Below the pieces are notes generated by a model that was given only the letters and a program-made list of their open reading frames with translations, had not been told where the DNA came from and searched no databases. A DNA stretch of 64,000 nucleotides from Impatiens glandulifera. Lineage: Eukaryota > Streptophyta > Magnoliopsida > Ericales > Balsaminaceae. A program made the position numbers and the translations under genes. Below are positions 51,071-62,700 of this stretch, in pieces; position 1 is the stretch's first letter; every line of letters begins with the position of its first letter. Location: positions 22,295,348 through 22,359,347 of the forward strand of contig NC_061870.1 in assembly GCF_907164915.1 (NCBI RefSeq), read 5' to 3'.

Positions 51071-51424
51071 GGTAGTTGATTAAAAAATTGTTTATAAGAC
51101 AAACTTATTGGTAACTGATACATTACATTGTAATACATAAATGGTTATCTTGGATCAATCGAAAATCAATATCTATTTAACAATAATAAAATTATTTGTG
51201 ATAAAATCGGTTGTTTGCAGTAACGACACAGAAGATTGGGGTGTCTAAAAAAAATATTCTATTTTAGGTTTTATTAAATAAATATAATAATAAATTAACT
51301 ATTTTAGGTTTTATTAAATAAATATAATAAATTTATATTATTTTTAATAAAAAAAAGATAGTTTAATGAATTAAATAATTTATTAATACATTAGTGACCT
51401 AATAATCAATCTTATTGGTTCTGA

Positions 51425-52200
51425 TATTTTTTGGGGGAAAAACGACTTAGCGTTATTTCATTAAAAATTCTCAAAAACGAAAAAAAAAATCACGAGTTTA
51501 AGAGATCATTCTAGATAGGCCTAGATTGATTTTAAAGTCGTAACATTCTGAATAAAAGCTAAAAAGCTAAAAACGTAAATTAATTATCTGATTATAATGT
51601 TTTCAATTCTAGTGAGTTCAAAAAATGGTAAATTCCAGTCCCTACAGATATTCCAATTCTACTCCGTGCTTAGAATTCTTCTCCACGTTCCCGCGAGGGC
51701 GCTGCAATCTGATACAATATTTTTCCATAACTCTTCAACGTTCCTACGAGTTCTGCCATATACCCTTGCATTTCGTTTTTGCCAAATATTACACACCACT
51801 ACTCCAAAGTCGCACTTGAACACGCTTGTTGCAAATCTATTTCCCTTGGTTTTGAGTAGTGTCGCTTCTTTGATTTCATTCCATTCGCTTGGGAAATTGA
51901 TCAGCTCCAAACTTTTATAGAATCTGTTCCAAAGCTCCGAAGCAATACAGTAGCTCCCGAATAGGTGATCTATGATTTCTTCATTTCCTCTACATAGAAG
52001 ACAGCTCGCGTTCAGAATGCTCATATACTTGCTGATACGATCACGAGTGCTGAGTCTTTTCCAGAAGGCGAGCCATAGAATGAACTGGTGTCGAGGGATA
52101 ATCTTCGTTGACCATACAAGAGGAGCTCATTCTACTTTCTGCGCTTTTTCCAGAGTTACCTCCCATATTTTTCAAGATGGAAAATTATATCTGACATGAC
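51425..52200 (-). mobile_element. LINE fragment (copy A): zinc-binding C-terminus and 3' tail
   Basis: On the minus strand: WEVTLEKAQKVE, then an in-frame stop, then APLVWSTKIIPRHQFILWLA, RLSTRDRISKYM and CLLCRGNEEIIDHLF (C-x2-C...H zinc-binding RT-associated domain) to RILSTE. It is followed by a 3' tail with AATGAAATAACGCTAAGTCG and CCCCCAAAAAATATC. 5'-truncated. It starts almost where copy B stops in protein order. Confidence 0.85.
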
Positions 52201-53431
52201 AAATTTTTGGGTATCAGGTAATTATTTGAACCAGAACCAGAACCGAATCGAATCTGATATTGCCTTGAAAAATTAGGTATTCAAATAACCCGAATTTTTT
52301 GTTACGAACCGACATATACTCGAACCCGATTTAAGAACTGAATATTTATAAAAATTCATTTACAAAGATATATTTTATAAATTGAACCAAATTTATATAC
52401 CCATTTGTTTTATAGAGTTTAGAATTTTTGACTTATTAAATATTATTTTTGACCCTTTAATAAATAATTATTTTTAGTTAATAAAAGATAATTATTTTAA
52501 TATTTGATATTATTAAAAAAGATTAAATTATTGTCTTAAAATATTTAAATAGGAAGAATTATAACTATAATATGAAAATTATATTATTTTTAAAAGGTAA
52601 TAAAAAATATTACTAACAAACTTAAATTTTGAATTAAAAGTATTAAAAAAAAATACAAAAATTAAATATGATTTCATTTAATTATAAAATTTTAAACTTT
52701 CAATACATCTGTATTATTATTTATAAAGAATGAAAATATTGTAAATCTAATGAAATTAAACCTACTTATCTTGAAATGAATGAACATAGAAGAAAATTGT
52801 TGTAGTAGAATAATGGAAACCTAACCCTAGTGAATATATTTTTCTCTGAAACCTGCAAAAGATTGAAGAAGAATCTGAATTTATTTATTTGTTGATTGTT
52901 GTCTCTGTAATCGTTGCAAGGTAAAACGTCTCTTCTTCTTCATTCATCTCTTATCTCTGTAGAAGTTTAGAGCAAGTGTTAGAACTTTAGTGCTATCTAT
53001 ATACAGAAATAGGTCAAGTTACGCTTATGGTGTTTAATTCCACAGAAATTGAAATCTATGGTGCTGAATGCCAAGGCGATGCATTAACAGTTCTTGAGTT
53101 TTGTTTCGTCCTGTTTTAATTTCACATAAATTGAATTCATTGATGATATTTCAGTTCTTCAACCATAAGCTTAGGGCTTTTTCTTAGAATGCAAGAATTG
53201 AAATAAAATGTGTTTAGGGCTCACTATTAATTGAAGATGAATTAGAGACATTCACTGACAAGTTCATAATGAAGATAACGTGACTAGTTCAAATAATGGA
53301 ATTGAATTGTTAAATTCACTGAGTTTTCAATGACGAGATTATGGAAAGAAAGATAAGTTATGTTGTAATATGTAGAATTATCTTTCACCATTGTTGTTAT
53401 TGCAAACATGTAATTAAACCTGCTTGTATAG
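52201..53431 (+). other. Upstream region and leader of the SWIM-domain gene
   Basis: 52200-52330 has a transposon-like GAACCAGAACCAGAACCG stretch. The rest to 52800 is AT-rich. A likely untranslated leader exon ends at 52920 (GCAAG|GTAAAACG). The intron 52921-53431 ends TTGTATAG just before the ATG at 53432. Confidence 0.5.
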
Positions 53432-56130
53432 ATGGCCAGATGGGATGCGATATTGTCACTCCCTGTACAGAATCCACCAACTTTAGAGTTCTCTTCAAAC
53501 GATATTGTTTGGTCGAGAGTGGAAGGTTGGCGTGATAACCTAGACAGAGTTGCCCTAATCCCATTTGCCAGAGTAGATGATTTTGTTCAGGGAGAATCAA
53601 ACAACAGTAATTGCCCTACGAGATTCCATGTTGAAGCAAGAAGGCGTAGATCGCCAAAATCGAACTGCAAGCCAAAGGTTGATGGAATTCTTGAGTATAT
53701 CCTGTATGGTTTCAATCCGATTGAACATACTTTAACCAAATTATTCCTTTTAAATTGATTGATTGATCGTTTTGTATTTATATATATATGTACATAGGTA
53801 TTGGTGCTCATTCGGACCAGATGACCATAGAAAGGGTGGTTTGGTTAGACCAAGCAGGAACACTTATATCCCTAAAAAGAAATCTGTTGGACGGCCAAGT
53901 ACAAAGAGAGGCTGCACTTGTCATTTTATTGTGAAACGTTTAATAGCTGAACCATCTGTAGCACTTGTGATTTACAATCAGGATAAACATGTGGATAAAA
54001 AAGGTTCACACTGTCATGGCCCGCAGGATAAGATGTCAGTTGGTACTCGTGCTATGTTTGCCCCATATATATCGGAGGATCTTCGTTTACGAATCATGTC
54101 ACTATTATATGTTGGAGTGCCTGTAGAAACTATAATGCAAAGGCACAGTGAATCTGTTGAAAGTCAAGGTGGGCCGAGCAATCGTGATGATCTTTTAGCT
54201 CATAGATATGTTCGTATTCAGGAGAGGAATATTCGTCGTTCTAAATATGAATTGGATCCCGATGATGCTGTTAGTATCAATATGTGGGTTGAAAGCCATC
54301 AGAATCAAGTTTTCTTTTATGAAGATTTCTCTGATTCCAATCCTTTCGCTGTGGGTATTCAAACTGAGTGGCAGTTGCAACAAATGATAAAATTTGGTAA
54401 CCGTAGTCTTCTGGCATCTGATTCGAGATTTGGATCGTATAAATTGAAGGTATCAAATGCTTTTTTATGCAATTGTTATCTTTTTATGACTACCTCTAAC
54501 TTGTTCCACAGTATTCAATTCACAGTCTTGTGGTTTTCAACTCGGAGAATAAGGCTATACCCGTGGCATGGGTACTGACTTCGAGATTATCTAGTGGTGA
54601 TACTGTTAGGTGGATGAGGGCTCTTTGCAATAGAGTTCATACAAAAGATCCTTCATGGAAATTGGCTGGATTCATAATTGATGACCCTGTAGCTGACATT
54701 CAAGCAATCAGGTTTGCTATTATTTCTCTCTGACCTCGCTTGAGCTACAATTATCAATCAAAATTATACCCTAATTCCCTTTACCCAAATAAGCTGGCTT
54801 TTTATAACCTACATCAAAGAAGGTTATTCAAATAATCCCAAATCAAACAAGGCAATAACCATTCATCAAACAAGGCCTTAGGTAAACAAATGCCTCATTC
54901 AAGGATAAAATTAAGATAAACTAACATTGATGATGCTTTCAAATGGTAGACTTCTTGTTAAATATGTTGCATTATTTCTCGGGATTTAAATTTTTTGTGA
55001 ATCTTCTTTAGGGAGGTGTTTCAGTGCTCTGTATTGATATCATTTTGGCGTATCCGTCATGCATTACACAAAAACATAGTTAAGAGATGCTCAGAAGTAG
55101 AGATGCGTTCTGCAATCTCAAAATGGTTGGGCCAGGCAGTCAATGAAATCTGTACAGGAAATGGAACTGTACGATTATTCGACGATTTCTTGGAAGATTT
55201 TGTCGATAGCTATGACTTCACAGATTACTTTAAGGCTGTTTGGTATCCAAGAATTGGTAAGACACTTTCTTTTTCTCTTTACATACACTAAGAGCTTGGT
55301 TTGATGTGGGATTATTTGAAAAAGATAAAAGTAAGGATATTTTGGTATTTTGATTGATGAATGAAGTGATCCGGTTGAAAATAAAGTTTTTTTAGATAAC
55401 CCAAGATTAAACAAGCTCTAATGAACTATAACTGCCCTAATTTTAAGTTCTTGATTTAGGTTTATGGACAACAGCCCTTAAAAACCTTCCCCTTGCCAGC
55501 CTGGAATCTTGTGCAGCAATGGAGTTTTACCATAACCAGATGAAACTTAGATTGTTAAACGATTCCGATTCCAATTCTTATCAACGATCTGATTGGTTAG
55601 TCTACAAGTTATCCACTAAAGTTCATTCGTATTTCTGGCTCGACGAATATTCAGGAAAGGACGATTTCCAGCGTTATTGGAAGAACGAACGTTCCTGCGG
55701 TCTAACGTCGTGGAATAAATCATTAAAAATCCCTGATTCTGACATCGTGTATGAAAATGACGATACACATGCAAGAGTAATTGATACTGAGGATAAAGAT
55801 AAGTTTCATATTGTTCGAAACCCGGGATCAGAATTTGCCTTGTGCGACTGCGGGGTTTCCGAAATGGGAAACCTTTGTGAACATGTGTTGAAGATTATTA
55901 AGATTTTGAGGAAAAGAGGATTGGCATTGCCTTCTGTTGGAATGGTTCAGTTTAATAAGGCGGTTACTGATTTATTTCAATGTCCACCACACGATTCACT
56001 TTTTCGAGATTATGCTGTATCTTTGGCGGTTTGGGTTCAATCTCAGTTAGATCGAAGATATCTGGATGAGAATGAAGAAAATCGAAAGTCTAGTTCTTTG
56101 GTTGATCATATTGCTGATAAGGAGTCTTAG
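53432..56130 (+). CDS. SWIM zinc-finger protein derived from a MULE transposase
   Basis: Five coding exons: 53432-53703, 53798-54449, 54512-54711, 55012-55256, 55460-56130; 679 aa, all phases fit. It starts MARWDAILSLPVQNPPTLEF and keeps IPFARVDDFVQGES, YWCSFGPDDHRKGG and RGCTCHFIVKRLIAEPSVAL. These are characteristic of the conserved single-copy plant family that includes Arabidopsis At1g60560-type SWIM proteins. The middle has a MULE-type core with possible acidic residues LLASDSRFG and AGFIIDDP. The usual CxxH of active MULE transposases is replaced by SFWRIRHALHKN. The SWIM finger is CDCGVSEMGNLCEH (C-x-C-x8-C-x-H), about residue 585. Its conservation and clean splicing suggest a domesticated gene; the cellular role is not established. 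DNA binding is inferred from the SWIM and MULE parts. MITEs lie in introns 3 and 4. Confidence 0.93.
54789..54878. mobile_element. Tourist-like MITE, family A, partial, in intron 3 of the SWIM gene
   Basis: TAACCTACATCAAAGAAGG, then CAAATAATCCCAAATCAAAC and a second end CATTCATCAAACAAGGCC show two right-hand termini within about 40 bases, so this is a truncated or overlapping copy. Confidence 0.5.
55292..55418. mobile_element. Tourist-like MITE, family A, type copy, in intron 4 of the SWIM gene
   Basis: 127 bases; left end GAGCTTGGTTTGATGTGGG, right-end complement GAGCTTGTTTAATCTTGGG. TAA flanks both ends (55289-55291, 55419-55421), the PIF/Harbinger-type duplication. This copy defines the family boundaries. 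Confidence 0.8.
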
Positions 56131-57244
56131 TGAAGCTGTAGTAGTGAATTCGAATTCTACAAATGTTGCGAAAAAAATATATGATTTTGTGAGATCAATA
56201 GGTCTATAATTGACTGCGGTTACAGAAAACAGCGGAGATGATGCAGATGAAATCGGGTTCAATAACTAGGAAGATTTCTTTTAAACCCGTATACAATATG
56301 ATGGTTTTTGGCGGATTTCTTGACACTTGATGTAGGTTTTATTTTTTGAAATAATCTGATATTTGTTTTTGTAAAAATTTCTGTTTGGTTAAAAATTGGA
56401 ATTTTGAGTTTATAATTGACTTAAATATTTGTTATCTACTATCTCTCTTTTTCTTCTACCTTGTTTATCCTACCAAAGTAATGTTTCATTTTGATGGAAT
56501 GCACACACTGAAGCAAAAACATAATGGTTTAGTGCTAAAACAAATGTTTAGTTTATTTGTTTTTCATCATTCTTTGTCTTGTTTCTAGGATAAACAAAAT
56601 AATAGTTGATATGGTCACTTAGAAATTGGAATGTTGACCTGTGTCCTTGGATCAATGTTATTTGTATTGATAGACTAGCTCTAACATATATAAAAGCCCA
56701 ATTTGGTCTTTATTTTTTACTTCTTTGTTTGTTAAATAATCACATTTGTGTTTCTAACAACAGTTGTATGGCAAGTGTAAGTCATAAATTTCAGTCTTAA
56801 TATTATTAAGACCTAATGTTAGAAACTCATACCATCTTTTGACGACGAAAAAAAAAAAAAAAACTCATACCATCTTAATCTAAGAATCAACCTTCACATT
56901 TGATTAACAAAATTAATTTTACTTACAAGAATGATACTAGTTATATTATATATATTATAATAAAAAACATCTATTTTAATCGCAATCAAAATAATGAATG
57001 CGGAATGTTGTAGTGTTTGGTCATCTATAGTTAAAGATAATACAGGAAACGAATATGGGGAACGAATTCATCAGCGAATCCCCGTGGCATGACATATAGG
57101 TAAAAAAATAATTATTTTTACTTTCTTTTTCCACATAGGATAATTCTCCTTCATTTCAAACTCTCTCTCATTTTATCTCAAACCTTTTCTCTCTTCAATC
57201 TATCTTCTCCGCTCAAACTCCCACTCATTTCCGCTAAAACCCTT
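56131..57244. other. 3' flank of the SWIM gene and intergenic DNA
   Basis: The first 200-300 bases are probable 3' untranslated region. Open frames 56385-56588 and 56606-56800 are hydrophobic low-complexity and unsupported. An A17-18 run lies near 56847-56864. At 57056-57090 an inverted pair GGGGAACGAATTC / GCGAATCCCC occurs. Confidence 0.4.
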
Positions 57245-57435
57245 CCTCTCTTTAATCTATCTCCGCTCAAACTCCCTTTTATTTCCGCTAAAACCCTAAC
57301 CCTAAGTATCTACTGCTATTCAAACGAAATCCGCTCAAACCCTAATCCTAAGTATCCGCTGCTCTTCAAACGGAATCCACTCAAACCCTAATCATAAATA
57401 TATGCTGCTCTTCAAACGGTATCCGCTTCTATGCT
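57245..57435. repeat. 46-bp tandem repeat carrying telo-boxes
   Basis: AAACCCTAA occurs at 57291-57299, 57337-57345 and 57383-57391, exactly 46 bases apart. The unit also holds CCGCTCAAAC, TAAGTATCCGCTGCTCTTCA and AACGGAAT. CT-rich, leader-like sequence; it lies just outside the left arm of the large palindrome. AAACCCTAA is a known plant promoter/leader motif. Confidence 0.8.
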
Positions 57436-57547
57436 TCTTCTATTCAACTTCTTCTTCTTCAAACGTTATTCAACTTCATCTTCTTTAAACGTTATTCAAT
57501 TTTTTCTTCTTCTCTTATCTATAAAATGTTTCCTTCTACAAACTCTA

Positions 57548-59481
57548 AGTATTTTGTTACTAATTAGCATCTGGTTATTGTCACAGTAAATATGTCAACA
57601 ATAGCATTATGTCAACAATGACAAAGAAGAACAGTAAGACTTTAGGTAAAAGGAAAGTTTCAGATAAAGATGAAAGGTAACAAGAACTTATCGTTGTTGT
57701 ACTGTTTTCATTAATGTGTTGTAATGTATCGTATACGATGTTGCATCTGTGTCATATATTGTGTTGTCTCTTGTTGATAAATATTTAGCTTAAACTGTTA
57801 ATATTTTGTTGTCTTGTGTGTTAAACTATGTTGTCATGTGTTTTTAGTTATGTTGTTCTATGTAAATTACAATACTAGTGTCTTTTTTTTTTATTTTGCA
57901 GAAGATTTAGTGGGGTGGTATATAACAGAAGATTAACTATAAAAATGTTGCTTGCTCTGACTCCTACTAGTGTTTGCAAAGGCTGCTTCTAAATCCAATA
58001 CCACAACTCCATCAAAAACAATACAGCTTGCGAGAAGAAATTTGATTCGGGGTAAAAGGAGGCTAATAACTTTTTCGTTAACGACCTACCCAAAAGGACT
58101 ATACCATCTTGTTCGAGAGTTGACGGACCTATAGAAACAAGCTGTGAGAGATATAAGATTCGGTTCAATGCTCTCATTGAGCGTCTCTAAATGTCCCACG
58201 AAATTGTCACTTCACCTCCTGAAGACTTTCAAACCCAACAAAAGTTGGTTGCCATTAAGCAATGGGGAGAGACTAAGAATAAACGAAGAGGATGTCTATA
58301 ACGTTCTGAATCTCTCTCAATGTGACATTGCAATCGAGGAGTTGATAGGGAAATATGAAGACTCTGAATCACCGGAATATATCAAAGTACTAAGGGCATG
58401 GAGGTCAAGATGGGTGGGGCAACCAAATAGAGGAGTTCCTTCAACAATATGCATGCCAAATTTATGGTTCACAGTGCAGTCATCACGGAATTGTTCTTCC
58501 AATTTTTCGGCTTCTATGGTTCTTGGAACCTGTTGTGCATCGGAAAAACAATTCTGTGATGACTGCACTATGACCATAAATTTGGCATGCATGTTGTTGA
58601 AAGAGCTCCTCTATTCGGTTGGCCCACCCATCTTGACCTCAATGCCCTCAGTACTTTGATATATTCCGGTGATTCTGAGTCTTCATATTTTCTATCGACT
58701 CTTCGATTGTAATGTCACATCGGGGGAGATTTAGAACATTATAGACATCCTTTTCGTCTATTCTTAGTCTCTCCCCGTTGTTTAATGGCAACCAACTCTT
58801 GTTGGGTTTGAAAGTCTTCAAGATGTGAAGTGACAATTTTGTGAGACATTTAGAGACGCTCAATGAGAGAATTGATCCGAATTCTATATCCCTCACAACT
58901 TGTTTTCGTAGGTCTGTCAGCTCTTGAACAAGATGGTATAGTCCTTTTGGGTAGGTTCTTAACAAAAAAGTTATTGGGCTCTTTTTACCCCCAATCAAAA
59001 TTTTCTCGTAGGTTGTATTGTTTTTTATGAAGTTGTGGTCTTGAATTTAGAAGCAGCCTTCGCAAGCCTAGTAGGGGGTCAGAGCGAGTAACACTCTTGT
59101 TGGTAATCTTCCTGTTATATAACACTCCACTAAATTTTTTACAAAATAAAAAAGAAGGCACTAGTATTGTAATCGACATAAGACAACATAACTAAAACAC
59201 ATTACAACATAGTCTAACACACAATAAAATAACAAAATATTAACAATTTAAGCTAAATATTTATCAACAAGGGACAACACAGTATATGACACAAATACAA
59301 CATCGTATACGACACATGACAACACATTAATGAAAACAGTACAACAACGATAAGTTACTGTTATCTTTCATCTTTATCTGAAACTTTTCTTTTATCTAAA
59401 GTCTTAGTGTTCTTTTCTGTGATTGTTGACATATTTACTGAGACAATAACCCGGTACTAATTAGTAACAAAATACTTAAAA
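57548..59481. mobile_element. 1.9-kb palindrome (fold-back element) with MULE-associated coding arms
   Basis: The left arm (57548 to about 58496) and right arm (about 58548 to 59481) are reverse complements along nearly their whole length, separated by a loop of about 50 bases. Outer ends are AAGTATTTTGTTACTAATTA in the left arm and its complement in the right. Both arms encode the same peptide: TYPKGLYHLVRELTDL, FGSMLSLSVSKCPTKLSLHL, LKTFKPNKSWLPLSNGERLR and EEDVYNVLNL on the plus strand (58080-58380), with a diverged copy on the minus strand (58998-58648). An upstream small exon (KKNSKTLGKRKVSDKDER with a GT donor) is in both arms. The peptide resembles the NGERL.I.EEDV...LGLP region found in plant MULE-carried ULP1/DUF1985-type proteins; that link is inference. 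Confidence 0.85.
58080..58659 (+). pseudogene. Left-arm copy of a MULE-associated protein fragment
   Basis: The frame includes the block from TYPKGLYHLV to YIKVLRAWRSRWVGQPNRG, with a stop after LTDL (near 58133). It runs across the palindrome loop to 58659, where it reads antisense sequence of the other arm. So the last ~60 residues are artefactual. The right-arm copy is on the minus strand at 58998-58648. No complete protein is encoded. Confidence 0.6.
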
Positions 59482-59727
59482 TAACAAATCTCTAAACTGG
59501 TCCGTTTAAACCATAATTTAAAATATAGATTTTTTTCTTCTTCAAAATTTTCATTTAAAACATATTAAGTAAACATTAAAAGAAAATTAAAAAAATTAAT
59601 TAATTGAAAAAATTATGTGTTTCTTCATTTCGGAATCCAGGAAGGTGGCGATGCGGCGGCGGCGGAAATAAGTGAAGTTCTACCGTCTCTCTTCCTTCCG
59701 ATTGCACACAAATCTTCCTTCATCAAA
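59482..59727. other. Promoter/leader of the 647-aa protein gene
   Basis: AT-rich to 59610, then GC-richer leader. An earlier in-frame ATG at 59617 would add 37 residues (with GGDAAAAE); I prefer 59728, whose context AAAATGAG starts a well-behaved protein. Confidence 0.45.
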
Positions 59728-62700
59728 ATGAGTGGAACGATATCGGAAATCACAGATCTCTTCTCTCGATTAGCTACTGATCTTGAATTGTTGAATTTAC
59801 CAGAGATAAACGATCGCCAACAATCCCTTGACCTCTCAATCTCCAAGATCAACCAATCACTTAACCTAATCGACCATTCTCACAACACTGTTTTGGACAC
59901 CTTACTCTCCTTAATGTGCTATACAGCTCCTCAGGTATTTTACTCTTCAATAAACGTAGGTTTTTGAATCAACATGCACTCTTCACACAATTGTTTGCGT
60001 CTTCTAGGTTTTTGAATCAACGATTGAATATCTCGTAAACACAATAGTAGCTGTTTTGTCTTCATCTGTTGCTTGTGAGGTTTTCAGAATCCAGAAATCG
60101 GAATTCTTAAGAATCGGTTGTGGTTTTTCGTGCCAAGATTCCGCTTCATTACTTGAAGGCAGCATTGATATTCTTGCCAAATTAAGAGGAAATGGTGGGT
60201 TTAAGGAGGTCTGCATTTCCTCTTTGCACTCGTATTCATAAATATTAGTTCTTATCTGATTCTAATTGCATGATTTATGATGATGCAGAACGGCTTTCTC
60301 ATTTACTAGTAACTGCTGTTGTAAAGAGCGTTTCTTTGGCATCTTTATTTCTCTATGGACAAGATATGTTACCTATTCTTGATGAACGATTAAGTGACAG
60401 TAGTAGTTCCCACGTTGCTGATCTGCTTAAATACCTACCTAATGACGTATCTTTCAAAGATGAACAAATTCCTTTGAGGTGTTCTATACTATGCTGATTT
60501 TACTCCCAAACTGGTTATGATGACTTTATTATGAGTACTGTTTTAAATTTGACCTAATTGCGCAGGTTGCTTTTGTGGAACGTAGATCCAATGATCCTGA
60601 AAAATGATGTATCACGGATTTTGCAAGATTATACTTGTAGACCTTTCCTTTCCTGTAGGATGGAATTCTATCACAGAATGGATTGGCGTATGATAGTTGT
60701 ATGTTTGGTGCTTTCACCAACTATCTTTATAGAGACATGCGCTCTCCTACACAAATGGTTTCTATTGACGTAAGTATCCATCGATTCATTGTTTGTTGGA
60801 ACATTTGCTGAAGAGATTCTTTGTTTTCTCTTTTTTTACTGCATTTCTTGTTTAAAACTATAGCCATTACTTGCCTCTGTGATTCAACCTATCTCGGGTA
60901 GCTTAGTGGTAACAGAATTTAACTAAGAAGTTTATTACCTAGGTTTTATGTTTGATTCTTATTGAAAACACCTAATTTAAGTAGAAGGTTATGACAGTGG
61001 GACCCTAGGGATTAGTGAAAACACCCTGATTATAAAAACTAAGCAACAAATAATTAGTAGTTTTGGAAAATGTTTGAACAATAATTTTTTCTTGAAAACC
61101 AACTTCTGGTTTAAATATGTTTGGCGAGGACAACCTGCTTCTAAGATGCCTTTGATTTAAAAGAAAACAAGTTTTTTTAGTGAATTTACTCACTGCATTA
61201 TTGTTATTTTTTTGGATAGAACTCATTTTGCTTTCTAGACTTGCATTAAAGACTCACTTTGCTTCCTTTACTTTTAAAAGTTGGCTACTTTCTGTTCTCA
61301 GTTCTTGTTAACTCTGTTAGGTTCCTTTATCTAAATCGTTGGCTAAAATACATCAGGATCAAGACATTAAAGGATAAGTATTTTGAGCACCAGTTAAGGA
61401 AGCAAAATGAACTTTTGATGCAAGTTGAGGAAGCAAAACGAGGTCTTGATACAAGTTGAAAACAAAAATGAAACTTTTCCTATTATTTTCATAGTGAGGG
61501 TTAAAATGTCAAACAATATAAGTAGTATAATGATATGATAGTTAACGAAATTTCAACACCAGTAGCAAAAGCATGTAAATTTACTTGTTAAATCTTCCAG
61601 CATCCTATGTTTCCTTTTTGTTGTTTCATCAGGGATTAAATATGAAACATAAAACTGACCTTGTGATGGTTCTTGTTACAATACATTATGTGGACTATAC
61701 ACAGAAGCATCTGAAAGTCAAATGTTTCTGAATTCTATATGTGAATAAAATTTATCTTATCCATGTTCATCTTTGTCTACATATAACAGGGGCTCGGCTT
61801 CTGTATTAGATCTTCAAAGCCAACTGATCTCAACATTATTGGACGTTCTTTCAAGACCTATGTGGTGGGGCTTGTCGGAGAAAATAGGATTGAAACTGTC
61901 TTTTCCTTGTGCATACTTTCCTCATGACCCCAATTTGCTGAAAACTTTAAGTGGACCACTATCTTGCGAAGCTTTTCAGAAGTTATTAGCTTATCATATG
62001 GACAAACCAAAGTGTAGGCATAGGTCCTCAGAGGCAACTGCAATAGATGTTCTTGAGATTTCATTGATAAACTACAAATCACCATGGTATGTTTTTTTCT
62101 TTCTGTTTTTTAGTCAAGAAAGGCATTATTTTTGGAAACACTTTTTATTTTTGTTTTTGTTTGGGGATCTGAATCACAATAAAATAACATCTTGAAACTA
62201 AACATAGCCAGATACATATTCAAAAAAATATTTCATTTCTGGATCCTGATACAAAGCAGATTCAAAAAGCGTTACATATTCAAAAAATATTTAATTTTCG
62301 GATCCAGATTCAAAAAGTGTTTCCTAACGGACCGGTAAAAATAGACTAATATTCAAACATAAACTTTCTCAAGATGTATGAACTTTGTATTAATAAAGTT
62401 GGCGCAAAAGCGACTTCTTGCAATGCAGACTGTAACTCAAAGTCATTTCACATCCAAGGGAGGAAATTATGGTCAAATTAGAATATCAAACCCAATGAAA
62501 CACCAAAAATACTATCTATGCCTTTTCCCCTTTCTTTTTATTTTTAATCGGATTTAGAATGAGATTCATATTGGAGTCAATTATGCATTATAAGTTATAA
62601 CTTGTTTGATGTGGATTATTTGAAATTATTTTCAAATAAACCACTATCTCATCAACAATCACTTCCTCAATCCCAAGGTTCAAAATATTAACCAAATTAT

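Noticed and set aside
53397..53811. Minus-strand frames over exon 1 of the SWIM gene
   Set aside because: Shadows of the real plus-strand exons, which join in phase and match a known family.
61259..61459. Frame ending in KYFEHQLRKQNELLMQVEEA inside intron 4
   Set aside because: Looks coiled-coil-like, but no in-phase splice sites join it to neighbouring exons and exons 4-5 join cleanly without it; possibly old captured sequence.
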